From contig NC_134707.1 in NCBI RefSeq assembly GCF_043290135.1, positions 138,261,319-138,325,318 on the forward strand: 64,000 nucleotides of DNA. Direction: 5' to 3'. A program made the translations under genes and the position numbers. The stretch comes from Rhipicephalus microplus. Taxonomy: Eukaryota; Arthropoda; Arachnida; Ixodida; Ixodidae. The notes below the pieces were generated by a model. That model had not been told where the DNA came from, did no database searches, and saw only the letters and a program-made list of their open reading frames with translations. Below are positions 1 through 11,100 of this stretch, one piece after another (within the stretch, counting starts at the first letter, position 1; every line of letters begins with the position of its first letter).

Positions 1-900
1 GTTTCTGGATGTGGAGTTTCTAGTTGCGGAGTCTCTAGTTGTGAAGTTTCAAGTTGTGGAGTTTCTAGTTGCGGAGTCCCAAGTTGTGGAGTTTCTAGTT
101 GTGGAACTTCAAGTTGTGGAGTTTCTAGTTGCGGAGTTTCAAGTTGTGGAGTTTCTAGTTGTGGAGTTTCAAGTTGTGGAGTTTTGAGTTGCGGAGATTC
201 GTGTTGTGGAGTTTCTAGTTTTGGAGTTTCGAGTTGTGGAGTTTCTAGTTGTGGAGTCTCTAGTTGTAGAGTTTCTAGTTGCAGCGTCTCTAGTTTTGGA
301 GTTTCTAGTTGCGAATTCTCTAGTTGAGGAGTCTCTAGTTGTAGAGTTTCTAGTTGTGGAGTTTCTAGTTGTGGAGTTTCCGGTTGTGGAGTTTCAAGTA
401 GAGTTTCGAATTTTGAAGTTTCTAGTTGTTGAAGTTCTAGTTTGAAGTCTCTAGTTGTAGAATCTCTAGTTGTGGAGCCTCTAGTTTAGGAGGTTCTAGT
501 TGAAGAGTTTTTAGTTGTGGAGTGTCTAGTTGTGGAGTTTCCAGATGTGGAGTTTCGAGTTTTGGAGTTTCTAGTTGTGGAATTTTGAGTCGTGGAGTTT
601 CTAGTTGTGGAGTTTCTAGTTGCGGAATCTCTAGCTGTGGATTTTCTAGTTGCTTAACTTAAGGTCGTGAGGTTTCAAGTTGTTAAGTTTCTAGTTTTCT
701 AGTTGTGGAGTTTCTAGTTGTGGAGTCTCTAGTTGTGTAGTTTCTAGCTGCGGTGTTTTTAGTTCGGATTTTCTGTTTGTGGAGTATTTAGCGGCGGAGT
801 TTCTAGTTGCAGAGTCTCTGATTGTGGAGTTTCTAGTTGCAGAGTTTCTAGTTGTGGAGTTTCTAGTTGTGGAGTTTCCAGTTGTGGAGTTATAGTTGTG

Positions 901-960
901 GACTTTCTAGACATGAAATTTCTTGTAGCCGAGTCTCTATTTGTGGAGCTTGTAGTTGTG
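901..960 (+). repeat. Diverged four-monomer landmark of the satellite
   Basis: Sixty bases, exactly four monomers in register but strongly diverged, including TAGACATGAAATTTCTTG and a following TTGTGGAGCTTGTAG. The same block recurs many times with little change, for example starting at 5,356, 8,616, 15,702, 18,608, 21,117 and 63,896. Variants carry ACATAAAATT (27,957 and 28,661), ACATAAAGTT (26,860 region) or a GCTGAG in place of GCCGAG (6,589, 16,932, 19,491). It is a good marker for higher-order unit boundaries. It also supplies the only frequent ATG on the minus strand (complement of CAT), which explains why many spurious minus-strand reading frames start here. No function can be assigned from sequence. 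Confidence 0.75.
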
Positions 961-3900
961 GAGTTTCTAGTTGTTGAGTTTCTAGTTGTGGAGTCACTAG
1001 TTGCAGAGTTTCTAGTTGTGGAGTTTCTAGTTGTGGAGTTTCCAGTTGTGGAATTTCTAGTTGTGGAGTTACGGAGTCTTTGGTTGTGGAGTATCTAGTT
1101 GTGGAGTTTCCAGTTGTGAAGTATTTAATTGTGGAGTTTCCAGTTGTGGAGTATCTAGTTGTGGAGTTTTAAGTTGTGGAGTTTCTAGTTGCGGAGATTC
1201 TAGTTGCGGAGTTTTTAATAGCGGAGTTTCTAGTTGTGAAGTTTCAAGTTGCGGAGTCTCATGTGATGGAGTGTCCAGTTGTGGAGTTTTTAGTTGTGGA
1301 GTTTCAAGTTGTTAGGTTTCTAGTTGTGAAGTCTCTAGTTTTGCAGTTTCTAGTTGTGGAGTTTCTAGATAATGAATTTCTAGTTGCCGAGTCTGTATTT
1401 GTGGAGTTTGAAGTTGTGGAGTTTCTAGTTGTGGAGTTTCTCGTTGTGGAGTCTCTAGTTGCGGAGTTTCTAGATGCAGAGTTTCTAGTTGTGGAGTTTC
1501 TGGTATGGAGTTTCTAGTTGAGGAGTTTCAAGTTGTGGTGTTTCTAGTTGTGGAGTCTCTAGTTGCGGATGTTCTAGTAGTGAAGTTTCTAGACGTGAAG
1601 TATCTAGTTGTGGAGTTTCTAGTTTTGGAGTTTCTAGTAGTAGAGTCTCCTGTTGTGGAGTTTCTAGTTGCGGAGTTTCTAGTTGGGGAGTTTCCAGTTG
1701 TGGAGTTTCTAGTTGTGGAGTCTCAAGTTGTGGAGTTTAAACTTGTGGAGTTTCTAGTTGTAGATTTTCTAGTTGTGGAGTATCTAGTTGTGGATTTTCC
1801 AGTTGTGGAGTTTCTAGTTGTTGAGTTGCGGAGTCTCTAGTTGTTGAGTTTCTAGTTGCAGAGTCTCTAGTTGTGGAGTTTCAAGTTGTGGAGTCTCTAG
1901 ATGTGGAGTTTCTAGTTGTCGAGTTTCCAGTTGTGGAGTATCTAGTAGTGGAGTTTCGAGTTGTGGAGTTTCTAGTTGTGGAGTTTCTAGTTGTGGAGTC
2001 CCTAGTTGTGGAGTTTCTAGTTGCAGAGTTTCTAGTTGTGGAGTTTCAAGTTGCAGAGTCTCAAGCTTGGGAGTTTCTAGTTGTCGAGTTTTTAGTTGTG
2101 GAGTTTCTAGTTGTTGAGTTTAGAGTTTGAAGTCTCCAGTTGTAGATTCTCTAGTTGTGGAGTCTCTAGTTTAGGAGTTTCTAGTTGAAGAGTTTTTGTT
2201 GTGGAGTGTCTAGTTGTGGAGTTTCCAGTTGTGAAGTTTCGAGTTGTGGAGTTTCTAGTTGCAGAGTCTCTAGTTGTGGAGTTTCAAGTGTTGGAGTCTC
2301 TAGTTGTGGAGCTTCTAGTTGCCGAGTTTCCAGTTGTGAAGTATCTAGTTGTAGAGTTTCTAGTTGTGGAGTTTCTAGTTGTGGAGTTTCTGATTGTGGA
2401 GTTTCTAGTTGTGGAGTTTCAAGTTGTGGAGTTTCTAGTTGTGGAGTCTCAAGTTGTGGAGTTTAAAGTTGTGAAGTTTCAAGTTGTGGAGTCTCTAGTT
2501 GTGGAGTTTCTAGTTGCAGAGTATCTAGTTGTGGAGTTTCCAGTTGTGGAGTTTCTAGTTGTGGAGTTGCGGAGTCTCTGGTTGTGGAGTTTCTAGTTGT
2601 GGAGTTACTTGTTGTGGAGTTTCGAGTTGTGGAGTCTCTAGTTGTGGAGTTTCCAGTTGTGGAGTATCTAGTTGTGGAGTTTTAAGTTGTGGAGTTTCTT
2701 GTTGCGGAGTTTTTAATAGCGGAGTTTCTAGTTGTGAAGTTTCAAGTTGCGGAGTCTCAAGTTGTGGAGTTTTCACTTGTGGAGTTTTTAGTTGTGGAGT
2801 TTCTAGTTGTTGAGTTTCTAGTTGTGAAGTCTCTGTTTTGCAGTTTCTAGTTGTGGAGTTTCTAGATATGGAATTTCTAGTTGCTGAGTCTGTATTTGTG
2901 GAGTTTGAAGTTGTGGAGTTTCTAGTTGTGGAGTTTCTAGTTGTGGAGTCTCTAGTTGTGGAGTTTCTAGTTGCGGACTTTCTAGTTGTGGAGTTTCTGG
3001 TTGTGAAGTTTCTCGTTGAGAAGTTTCTAGTTGTGGAGTTTCTAGTTGTGGGGTTTCAAGTTGTGGAGTTTTTAGTGGTGAACTTTCCAGACATGAAATT
3101 TCTTGTAGCTGAGTCTCTGTTTGTCGAGTTTGTAGTTGTGGAGTCTCTAGTTGTGGAGTTTCTAGTTGCGGAGTATCTAGTTGTGGAGTTTCCAGTTGTG
3201 GAGTTTCAAGTTGTGGAGTTTCTAGTTGTGGAGTTTCTAGTTGTGGAGTTTCTAGTTGTGGAGTTTCCAGTTTTGGAGTATCTAGTTGTGGAGTTTGAAG
3301 TTGTGGAGTTTCTAGTTGCGGAGTTTTTAATAGCGGAGTTTATTGTTGTGGAGTTTCAAGTGTCGGAGTCTCAAGTTGTGGAGTTTCCAGTTGTGGAGTT
3401 TTTAGTTGTGGAGTTCCTAGTTGTTGAGTTTCTAGTTGTTGAGTTTCTAGTTGTTGAGTTTCTAGTTGTGAAGTCTCTAGTTTTACAGTTTCTGGTTGTG
3501 GAGTTTCTCGATATGGAATTTCTAGTTGCCGAGTCTCTATTTGTGGAGTTTGTTGTTGTGGAGTTTCTAGTTTTGGAGTTTCTAGTTGTGGAGTCTCTAG
3601 TTGTGGAGTTTGAAGTTGTGTAGTTTCTAGTTGTGGAGTTTCTAGTTGTGGAGTCTCTAGTTGTGAAGTTTCTTGTTGTGGAGTTTCTAGTTGTGGAGTT
3701 TCTGGATGTGGAGTTTCTAGTTGCAGAGTCTCTAGTTGTGAAGTTTGAAGTTGTGGAGTTTCTAGTTGTGGAATTGCGGAGTCTCTAGTTGTGGAGTTTC
3801 TAGTTGTGGAGTTTCTAGTTGTGGAGTGTCCAGTTTTGGAGTATCTAGTTGTGGAGTTTGAAGTTGTGGAGTTTCTAGTTGCGGAGTTTTTAATAGCGGA

Positions 3901-5098
3901 GTTTATTGTTGTGGAGTTTCAAGTTGCGGAGTCTCAAGTTGTGGAGTTTCCAGTTGTGGAGTTTTTAGTTGTGGAGTTTCTAGTTGTTGAGTTTCTAGTT
4001 GTTGAGTTTCTAGTTGTTGAGTTTCTAGTTGTGAAGTCTCTAGTTTTACAGTTTCTGGTTGTGGAGTTTCTCGATATGGAATTTCTAGTTGCCGAGTATC
4101 TATTTGTGGAGTTTGTTGTTGTGGAGTTTCTAGTTTTGGAGTTTCTAGTTGTGGAGTCTCTAGTTGTGGAGTTTGAAGTTGTGTAGTTTCTAGTTGTGGA
4201 GTTTCTAGTTGTGGAGTCTCTAGTTGTGAAGTTTCTTGTTGTGGAGTTTCTAGTTGTGGAGTTTCTGGATGTGGAGTTTCTAGTTGCGGAGTCTCTAGTT
4301 GTGAAGTTTGAAGTTGTGGAGTTTCTAGTTGCGGAGTCTCAACTTGTGGAGTTTCTAGTTGTGGAACTTCAAGTTGTGGTTTTCTAGTTGCGGAGTCTCA
4401 AGTTGTGGAGTTTCTAGTTGTGGAGTTTCAAGTTGTGGAGTTTTGAGTTGCGGAGATTCGAGTTGTGGAGTTTCTAGTTGTGGAGTCTCTAGTTGTAGAT
4501 TTTCTAGTTGCAGCGTCTCTAGTTTTGGAGTTTCTAGTTGCGAATTCTCTAGTTGAGGAGTCTCTAGTTGTAGAGTTTCTAGTTGTGGAGTTTCTAGTTG
4601 TGGAGTTTCAAGTTGTGGAGTTTCTAGTTGTGGCGTCTCAAGTTGTGGAGTTTGTAGTTGCGAAGTGTCTAGTTGTGGTGTTTCTAGCTGTGGAATTTCT
4701 TGTTGCAGAGTTTCTAAATGCGGAGATTCTAGTTGCGGAGTTCCATAGTTGCTGAGTCTCTAGAGGTGGAGTTTCTAGTTGTGGAGTGTCTAGTTGTGGA
4801 GTTTCCAGTTGTGTAGTTTCTAGTAGAGTTTCGAATTTTGAAGTTTCTAGTTGTTGAGTTTCTAGTTTGAAGTCTCTAGTTGTAGATTCTCTAGTTGTGG
4901 AGTCTCTAGTTTAGGAGTTTCTAGTTGAAGAGTTTTTAGTTGTGGAGTGCCTAGTTGTGGAGTTTCCAGATCTGGAGTTTTGAGCTGTGAAGTTTCGAGT
5001 TTTAGAGTTTCTAGTTGTGGAATTTCGACTCGTGGAGTTTCTAGTTATGGAGTTTCTAGTTGCGGAATCTCTAGCTGTGGATTTTCTAGTTGCGTAAC

Positions 5099-5102
5099 TT
5101 AA
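5099..5102. other. Unoccupied TTAA site in copy A, paralogous to the piggyBac insertion
   Basis: The sequence GCGTAACTTAAGGTCGTGAG here is uninterrupted, while in copy B the same bases flank the transposon on its left and right. The same empty configuration (TTAA followed by GGTCGTGAGG) is seen at 659, 18,366, 20,860, 31,945, 51,001, 53,378 and 56,173. This directly shows the pre-integration state and proves that the element is an insertion with a four-base target duplication. Confidence 0.92.
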
Positions 5103-8100
5103 GGTCGTGAGGTTTCAAGTTGTGGAGTTTCTAGTTTTCTAGTTGTGGAGTTTCTAGTTGTGGAGTCTCTAGTTGTGTAGTTTCTAGCTGCGGAATTTTT
5201 AGTTCGGAGTTTCTATTTGTGGAGTATCTTGCTGCGGAGTTTCTAGTTGCAGAGTCTCTTATTGTTGAGTTTCTAGTTGCGGAGTTTCTAGTTGTGGAGT
5301 TTCTAGTTGTGAAGTTTCTAGTTGTGGAGTTTCCAGTTGTGGAGTTATAGTTGTGGACTTTCCAGACATGAAATTTCTTGTAGCCGAGTCTCTATTTGTG
5401 GAGCTTGTAGTTGTGGAGTTTCTAGTTCTGGAGTTTCTAGTTGTGGAGTCACTAGTTGCAGAGTTTCTAGTTGTGGAGTTTCTAGTTGTGGAGTTTCTAG
5501 TTGTGGATTTTCTAGTAGTAGAGTCTCCTGTTGCGGAGTTTCTAGTTGCGGAGTTTCTAGTTGGGGAGTTTCCAGTTGTGGAGTTTCTAGTTGTGGAGTT
5601 TCTAGTTGTGGAGTCAAGAGTTGTGGAGTTTAAACTTGTGGAGTTTCTAGTTGTAGATTTTCTAGTTGTGGAGTATCTAGGTGTGGATTTTCCAGTTGTG
5701 GAGTTTCTTTTTGTTGAGTTGCGGAGTCTCTAGTTGTTGAGTTTCTAGTTGCAGAGTCTCTAGTTGTGGAGTTTCAAGTTGTGGAGTCTCTAGATGTGGA
5801 GTTTCTAGTTGTCGAGTTTCCAGTTGTGGAGTATCTAGTAGTAGAGTTTCGAGTTGTGGAATTTCTAGTTGTGGAGTCCCTAGTTGTGGAGTTTCTAGTT
5901 GCGGAGTTTCTAGTGTTGGAGTTTCAAGTTGCGGAGTCTCAAGCTGGGGAGTTTCTAGTTGTTGAGTTTCAAGTTTGAAGTCTCTAGTTGTAGATTCTCT
6001 AGTTGTGGAGTCTCTAGTTTAGGAATTTCTAGTTGAAGAGTTTTTTGTTGTGGAGTGTCTAGTTGTGGAGTTTCCAGTTGTGGAGTTTCTAGTTGTGGAG
6101 TCTCAAGTTGTGGAGTTTAAAGTTGTGGAGTTTCTAGTTGTGGAGTTGCAGAGTCTCTGGTTGTGGAGTTTCTAGTTGTGGAGTTTCTTGTTGTGGAGTT
6201 TCGAGTTGTGGAGTCTCTAGTTGTGGAGTCTCTAGTTGTGGAGTTTCTAGTTGTGGAGTTTCCAGTTGTGGAGTATCTAGTTGTGGAGTTTCCAGTTGTG
6301 GAGTATCTAGTTGTGGAGTTTTAAGTTGTGGAGTTTCTTGTTGCGGAGTTTTTAATAGCGGAGTTTCTAGTTGTGAAGTTTCAAGTTGCGGAGTCTCAAG
6401 TTGTGGAGTTTTCACTTGTGGAATTTTTAGTTGTGGAGTTTCTAGTTGTTGAGTTTCTAGTTGTGAAGTCTCTAGTTTTGCAGTTTCTAGTTGTGGAGTT
6501 TCTGGTCGTGGAGTTTCTAGTTGAGGAGTTTCTAGTTGTGGAGTTTCTAGTTGTGGGGTTTCAAGTTGTGGAGTTTTTAGTGGTGGACTTTCTAGACATG
6601 AAATTTCTTGTAGCTGAGTCTCTGTTTGTGGAGTTTGTAGTTGTGGAGTCTCTAGTTGTGGAGTTTCTAGTTGCGGAGTATCTAGTTGTGGAGTTTCCAG
6701 TTGTGGAGTTTCTAGTTGTGGAATTGCGGAGTCTCTAGTTGTGGAGTTTCTAGTTGTGGAGTTTCTAGTTGTGGAGTTTCCAGTTTTGGAGTATCTAGTT
6801 GTGGAGTTTGAAGTTGTGGAGTTTCTAGTTGCGGAGTTTTTAATAGCGGAGTTTATTGTTGTGGACTTTCAAGTTGCGGAGTCTCAAGTTGTGGAGTTTC
6901 CAGTTGTGGAGTTTTTAGTTGTGGAGTTTCTAGTTGTTGAGTATCTAGTTGTTGAGTTTCTAGTTGTTGAGTTTCAAGTTGTGAAGTCTCTAGTTTTACA
7001 GTTTCTGGTTGTGGAGTTTCTCGATATGGAATTTCTAGTTGTCGAGTCTCTATTTGTGGAGTTTGTTGTTGTGGAGTTTCTAGTTTTGGAGTTTCTAGTT
7101 GTGGAGTCTCTAGTTGTGGAGTTTGAAGTTGTGTAGTTTCTAGTTGTGGAGTTTCTAGTTGTGGAGTCTCTAGTTGTGAAGTTTCTAGTTGTTGAGTTTC
7201 TAGTTGTGGAGTTTCTGGATGTGGAGTTTCTAGTTGCGGAGTCTCTAGTTGTGAAGTTTCAAGTTGTGGAGTTCCTAGTTGCGGAGTCTCAAGTTGTGGA
7301 GTTTCTAGTTGTGGAACTTCAAGTTGTGGAGTTTCTAGTTGCGGAGTCTCAAGTTGTGGAGTTTCTAGTTGTGGAGTTTCAAGTTGTGGAGTTTTGAGTT
7401 GTGGAGATTCCAGTTGTGGAGTTTCTAGTTGTGGAGTCTCTAGTTGTAGAGTTTCTAGTTGCAGCGTCTCTAGTTTTGGAGTTTCTAGTTGCGAATTCTC
7501 TAGTTGAGGAGTCTCTAGTTGTAGAGTTTCTAGTTGTGGAGTTTCTAGTTGTGGAGTTTCAAATTGTGGAGTTTCTAGTTGCGGCGTCTCAAGTTGTGGA
7601 GTTTGTAGTTGCGGAGTGTCTAGTTGTGGTGTTTCTAGCTGTGTAATTTCTTGTTGCAGAGTTTCTAAATGCGGAGATTCTAGTTGCGGAGTTCCATAGT
7701 TGCTGAGTCTCTAGAGGTGGAGTTTCCAGTTGTGTAGTTTCTAGTAGAGTTTCGAATTTTGAAGTTTCTAGTTGTTGAGTTTCTAGTTTGAAGTCTCTAG
7801 TTGTAGATTCTCTAGTTGTGGAGTCTCTAGTTTAGGAGTTTCTAGTTGAAGAGTTTTTAGTTGTGGAGTGCCTAGTTGTGGAGTTTCCAGTTGTGGAGTT
7901 TCTAGTTGTGGAGTCTCAAGTTGTGGAGTTTAAAGTTGTGGAGTTTCTAGTTGTGGAGTTGCGGAGTCTCTGGTTGTGGAGTTTCTAGTTGTGGAGTTTC
8001 TTGTTGTGGAGTTTCGAGTTGTGGAGTCTCTAGTTGTGGAGTCTCTAGTTGTGGAGTTTCTAGTTGTGGAGTTTCCAGTTGTGGAGTATCTAGTTGTGGA

Positions 8101-11100
8101 GTTTCCAGTTGTGGAGTATCTAGTTGTGGAGTTTTAAGTTGTGGAGTTTCTTGTTGCGGAGTTTTTAAAAGCGGAGTTTCTAGTTGTGAAGTTTCAAGTT
8201 GCGGAGTCTCAAGTTGTGGAGTTTTCACTTGTGGAATTTTTAGTTGTGGAGTTTCTAGTTGTTGAGTTTCTAGTTGTGAAGTCTCTAGTTTTGCAGTTTC
8301 TAGTTGTGGAGTTTCTGGTTGTGGAGTTTCTAGTTGAGGAGTTTCTAGTTGTGGAGTTTCTAGTTGTGGGGTTTCAAGTTGTGGAGTTTTTAGTGGTGGA
8401 CTTTCTAGACATGAAATTTCTTGTAGCTGAGTCTCTGTTTGTGGAGTTTGTAGTTGTGGAGTCTCTAGTTGTGGAGTTTCTAGTTGCGGAGTATCTAGTT
8501 GTGGAGTTTCCAGTTGTGGAGTTTCTAGTTGTGGAATTGCGGAGTCTCTAGTTGTGGAGTTTCTAGTTGTGGAGTTTCTAGTTGTGGAGTTTCCAGTTGT
8601 GGAGTTATAGTTGTGGACTTTCTAGACATGAAATTTCTTGTAGCCGAGTCTCTATTTGTGGAGCTTGTAGTTGTGGAGTTTCTAGTTGTTGAGTTTCTAG
8701 TTGTGGAGTCACTAGTTGCAGAGTTTCTAGTTGTGGAGTTTCTAGTTGTGGAGTTTCCAGTTGTGGAATTTCTAGTTGTGGAGTTACGGAGTCTTTGGTT
8801 GTGGAGTATCTAGTTGTGGAGTTTCCAGTTGTGAAGTATTTAGTTGTGGAGTTTCCAGTTGTGGAGTATCTAGTTGTGGAGTTTTAAGTTGTGGAGTTTC
8901 TAGTTGCGGAGATTCTAGTTGCGGAGTTTTTAATAGCGGAGTTTCTAGTTGTGAAGTTTCAAGTTGCGGAGTCTCATGTGATGGAGTGTCCAGTTGTGGA
9001 GTTTTTAGTTGTGGAGTTTCAAGTTGTTAGGTTTCTAGTTGTGAAGTCTCTAGTTTTGCAGTTTCTAGTTGTGGAGTTTCTAGATAATGAATTTCTAGTT
9101 GCCGAGTCTGTATTTGTGGAGTTTGAAGTTGTGGAGTTTCTAGTTGTGGAGTTTCTAGTTGTGGAGTCTCTAGTTGCGGAGTTTCTAGATGCAGAGTTTC
9201 TAGTTGTGGAGTTTCTGGTATGGAGTTTCTAGTTGAGGAGTTTCAAGTTGTGGTGTTTCTAGTTGTGGAGTCTCTAGTTGCGGATGTTCTAGTTGTGAAG
9301 TTTCTAGACGTGAAGTATCTAGTTGTGGAGTTTCTAGTTTTGGAGTTTCTAGTAGTAGAGTCTCCTGTTGTGGAGTTTCTAGTTGCGGAGTTTCTAGTTG
9401 GGGAGTTTCCAGTTGTGGAGTTTCTAGTTGTGGAGTCTCAAGTTGTGGAGTTTAAACTTGTGGAGTTTCTAGTTGTAGATTTTCTAGTTGTGGAGTATCT
9501 AGTTGTGGATTTTCCAGTTGTGGAGTTTCTAGTTGTTGAGTTGCGGAGTCTCTAGTTGTTGAGTTTCTAGTTGCAGAGTCTCTAGTTGTGGAGTTTCAAG
9601 TTGTGGAGTCTCTAGATGTGGAGTTTCTAGTTGTCGAGTTTCCAGTTGTGGAGTATCTAGTAGTGGAGTTTCGAGTTGTGGAGTTTCTAGTTGTGGAGTT
9701 TCTAGTTGTGGAGTCCCTAGTTGTGGAGTTTCTAGTTGCAGAGTTTCTAGTTGTGGAGTTTCAAGTTGCAGAGTCTCAAGCTTGGGAGTTTCTAGTTGTC
9801 GAGTTTTTAGTTGTGGAGTTTCTAGTTGTTGAGTTTAGAGTTTGAAGTCTCTAGTTGTAGATTCTCTAGTTGTGGAGTCTCTAGTTTAGGAGTTTCTAGT
9901 TGAAGAGTTTTTGTTGTGGAGTGTCTAGTTGTGGAGTTTCCAGTTGTGAAGTTTCGAGTTGTGGAGTTTCTAGTTGCAGAGTCTCTAGTTGTGGAGTTTC
10001 AAGTGTTGGAGTCTCTAGTTGTGGAGCTTCTAGTTGCCGAGTTTCCAGTTGTGAAGTATCTAGTTGTAGAGTTTCTAGTTGTGGAGTTTCTAGTTGTGGA
10101 GTTTCTGATTGTGGAGTTTCTAGTTGTGGAGTTTCAAGTTGTGGAGTTTCTAGTTGTGGAGTCTCAAGTTGTGGAGTTTAAAGTTGTGAAGTTTCAAGTT
10201 GTGGAGTCTCTAGTTGTGGAGTTTCTAGTTGCAGAGTATCTAGTTGTGGAGTTTCCAGTTGTGGAGTTTCTAGTTGTGGAGTTGCGGAGTCTCTGGTTGT
10301 GGAGTTTCTAGTTGTGGAGTTACTTGTTGTGGAGTTTCGAGTTGTGGAGTCTCTAGTTGTGGAGTTTCTAGTTGTGGAGTTTCCAGTTGTGGAGTATCTA
10401 GTTGTGGAGTTTCCAGTTGTGAAGTATCTAGTTGTGGAGTTTCCAGTTGTGGAGTATCTAGTTGTGGAGTTTTAAGTTGTGGAGTTTCTTGTTGCGGAGT
10501 TTTTAATAGCGGAGTTTCTAGTTGTGAAGTTTCAAGTTGCGGAGTCTCAAGTTGTGGAGTTTTCACTTGTGGAGTTTTTAGTTGTGGAGTTTCTAGTTGT
10601 TGAGTTTCTAGTTGTGAAGTCTCTGTTTTGCAGTTTCTAGTTGTGGAGTTTCTAGATATGGAATTTCTAGTTGCTGAGTCTGTATTTGTGGAGTTTGAAG
10701 TTGTGGAGTTTCTAGTTGTGGAGTTTCTAGTTGTGGAGTCTCTAGTTGTGGAGTTTCTAGTTGCGGACTTTCTAGTTGTGGAGTTTCTGGTTGTGGAGTT
10801 TCTCGTTGAGAAGTTTCTAGTTGTGGAGTTTCTAGTTGTGGGGTTTCAAGTTGTGGAGTTTTTAGTGGTGAACTTTCCAGACATGAAATTTCTTGTAGCT
10901 GAGTCTCTGTTTGTCGAGTTTGTAGTTGTGGAGTCTCTAGTTGTGGAGTTTCTAGTTGCGGAGTATCTAGTTGTGGAGTTTCCAGTTGTGGAGTTTCAAG
11001 TTGTGGAGTTTCTAGTTGTGGAGTTTCTAGTTGTGGAGTTTCTAGTTGTGGAGTTTCCAGTTTTGGAGTATCTAGTTGTGGAGTTTGAAGTTGTGGAGTT

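Larger units (their letters stand above)
850..7885 (+). repeat. Higher-order repeat copy A (about 7.0 kb)
   Basis: This block recurs almost base for base as copy B. The spacing is 7,715 bp at the left (901 pairs with 8,616), 7,790 bp after about 2,700, and 7,791 bp after about 4,380. The steps are five monomers missing from A near 2,640-2,700 and one base missing from A at about 4,380. Past the transposon the spacing becomes 10,346 bp, which is 7,791 plus the 2,555-bp insertion. Upstream of about 850 and downstream of about 7,885 the copies diverge, so these are approximate duplication edges. Edges were placed by eye and may be off by a few monomers. Confidence 0.85.
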
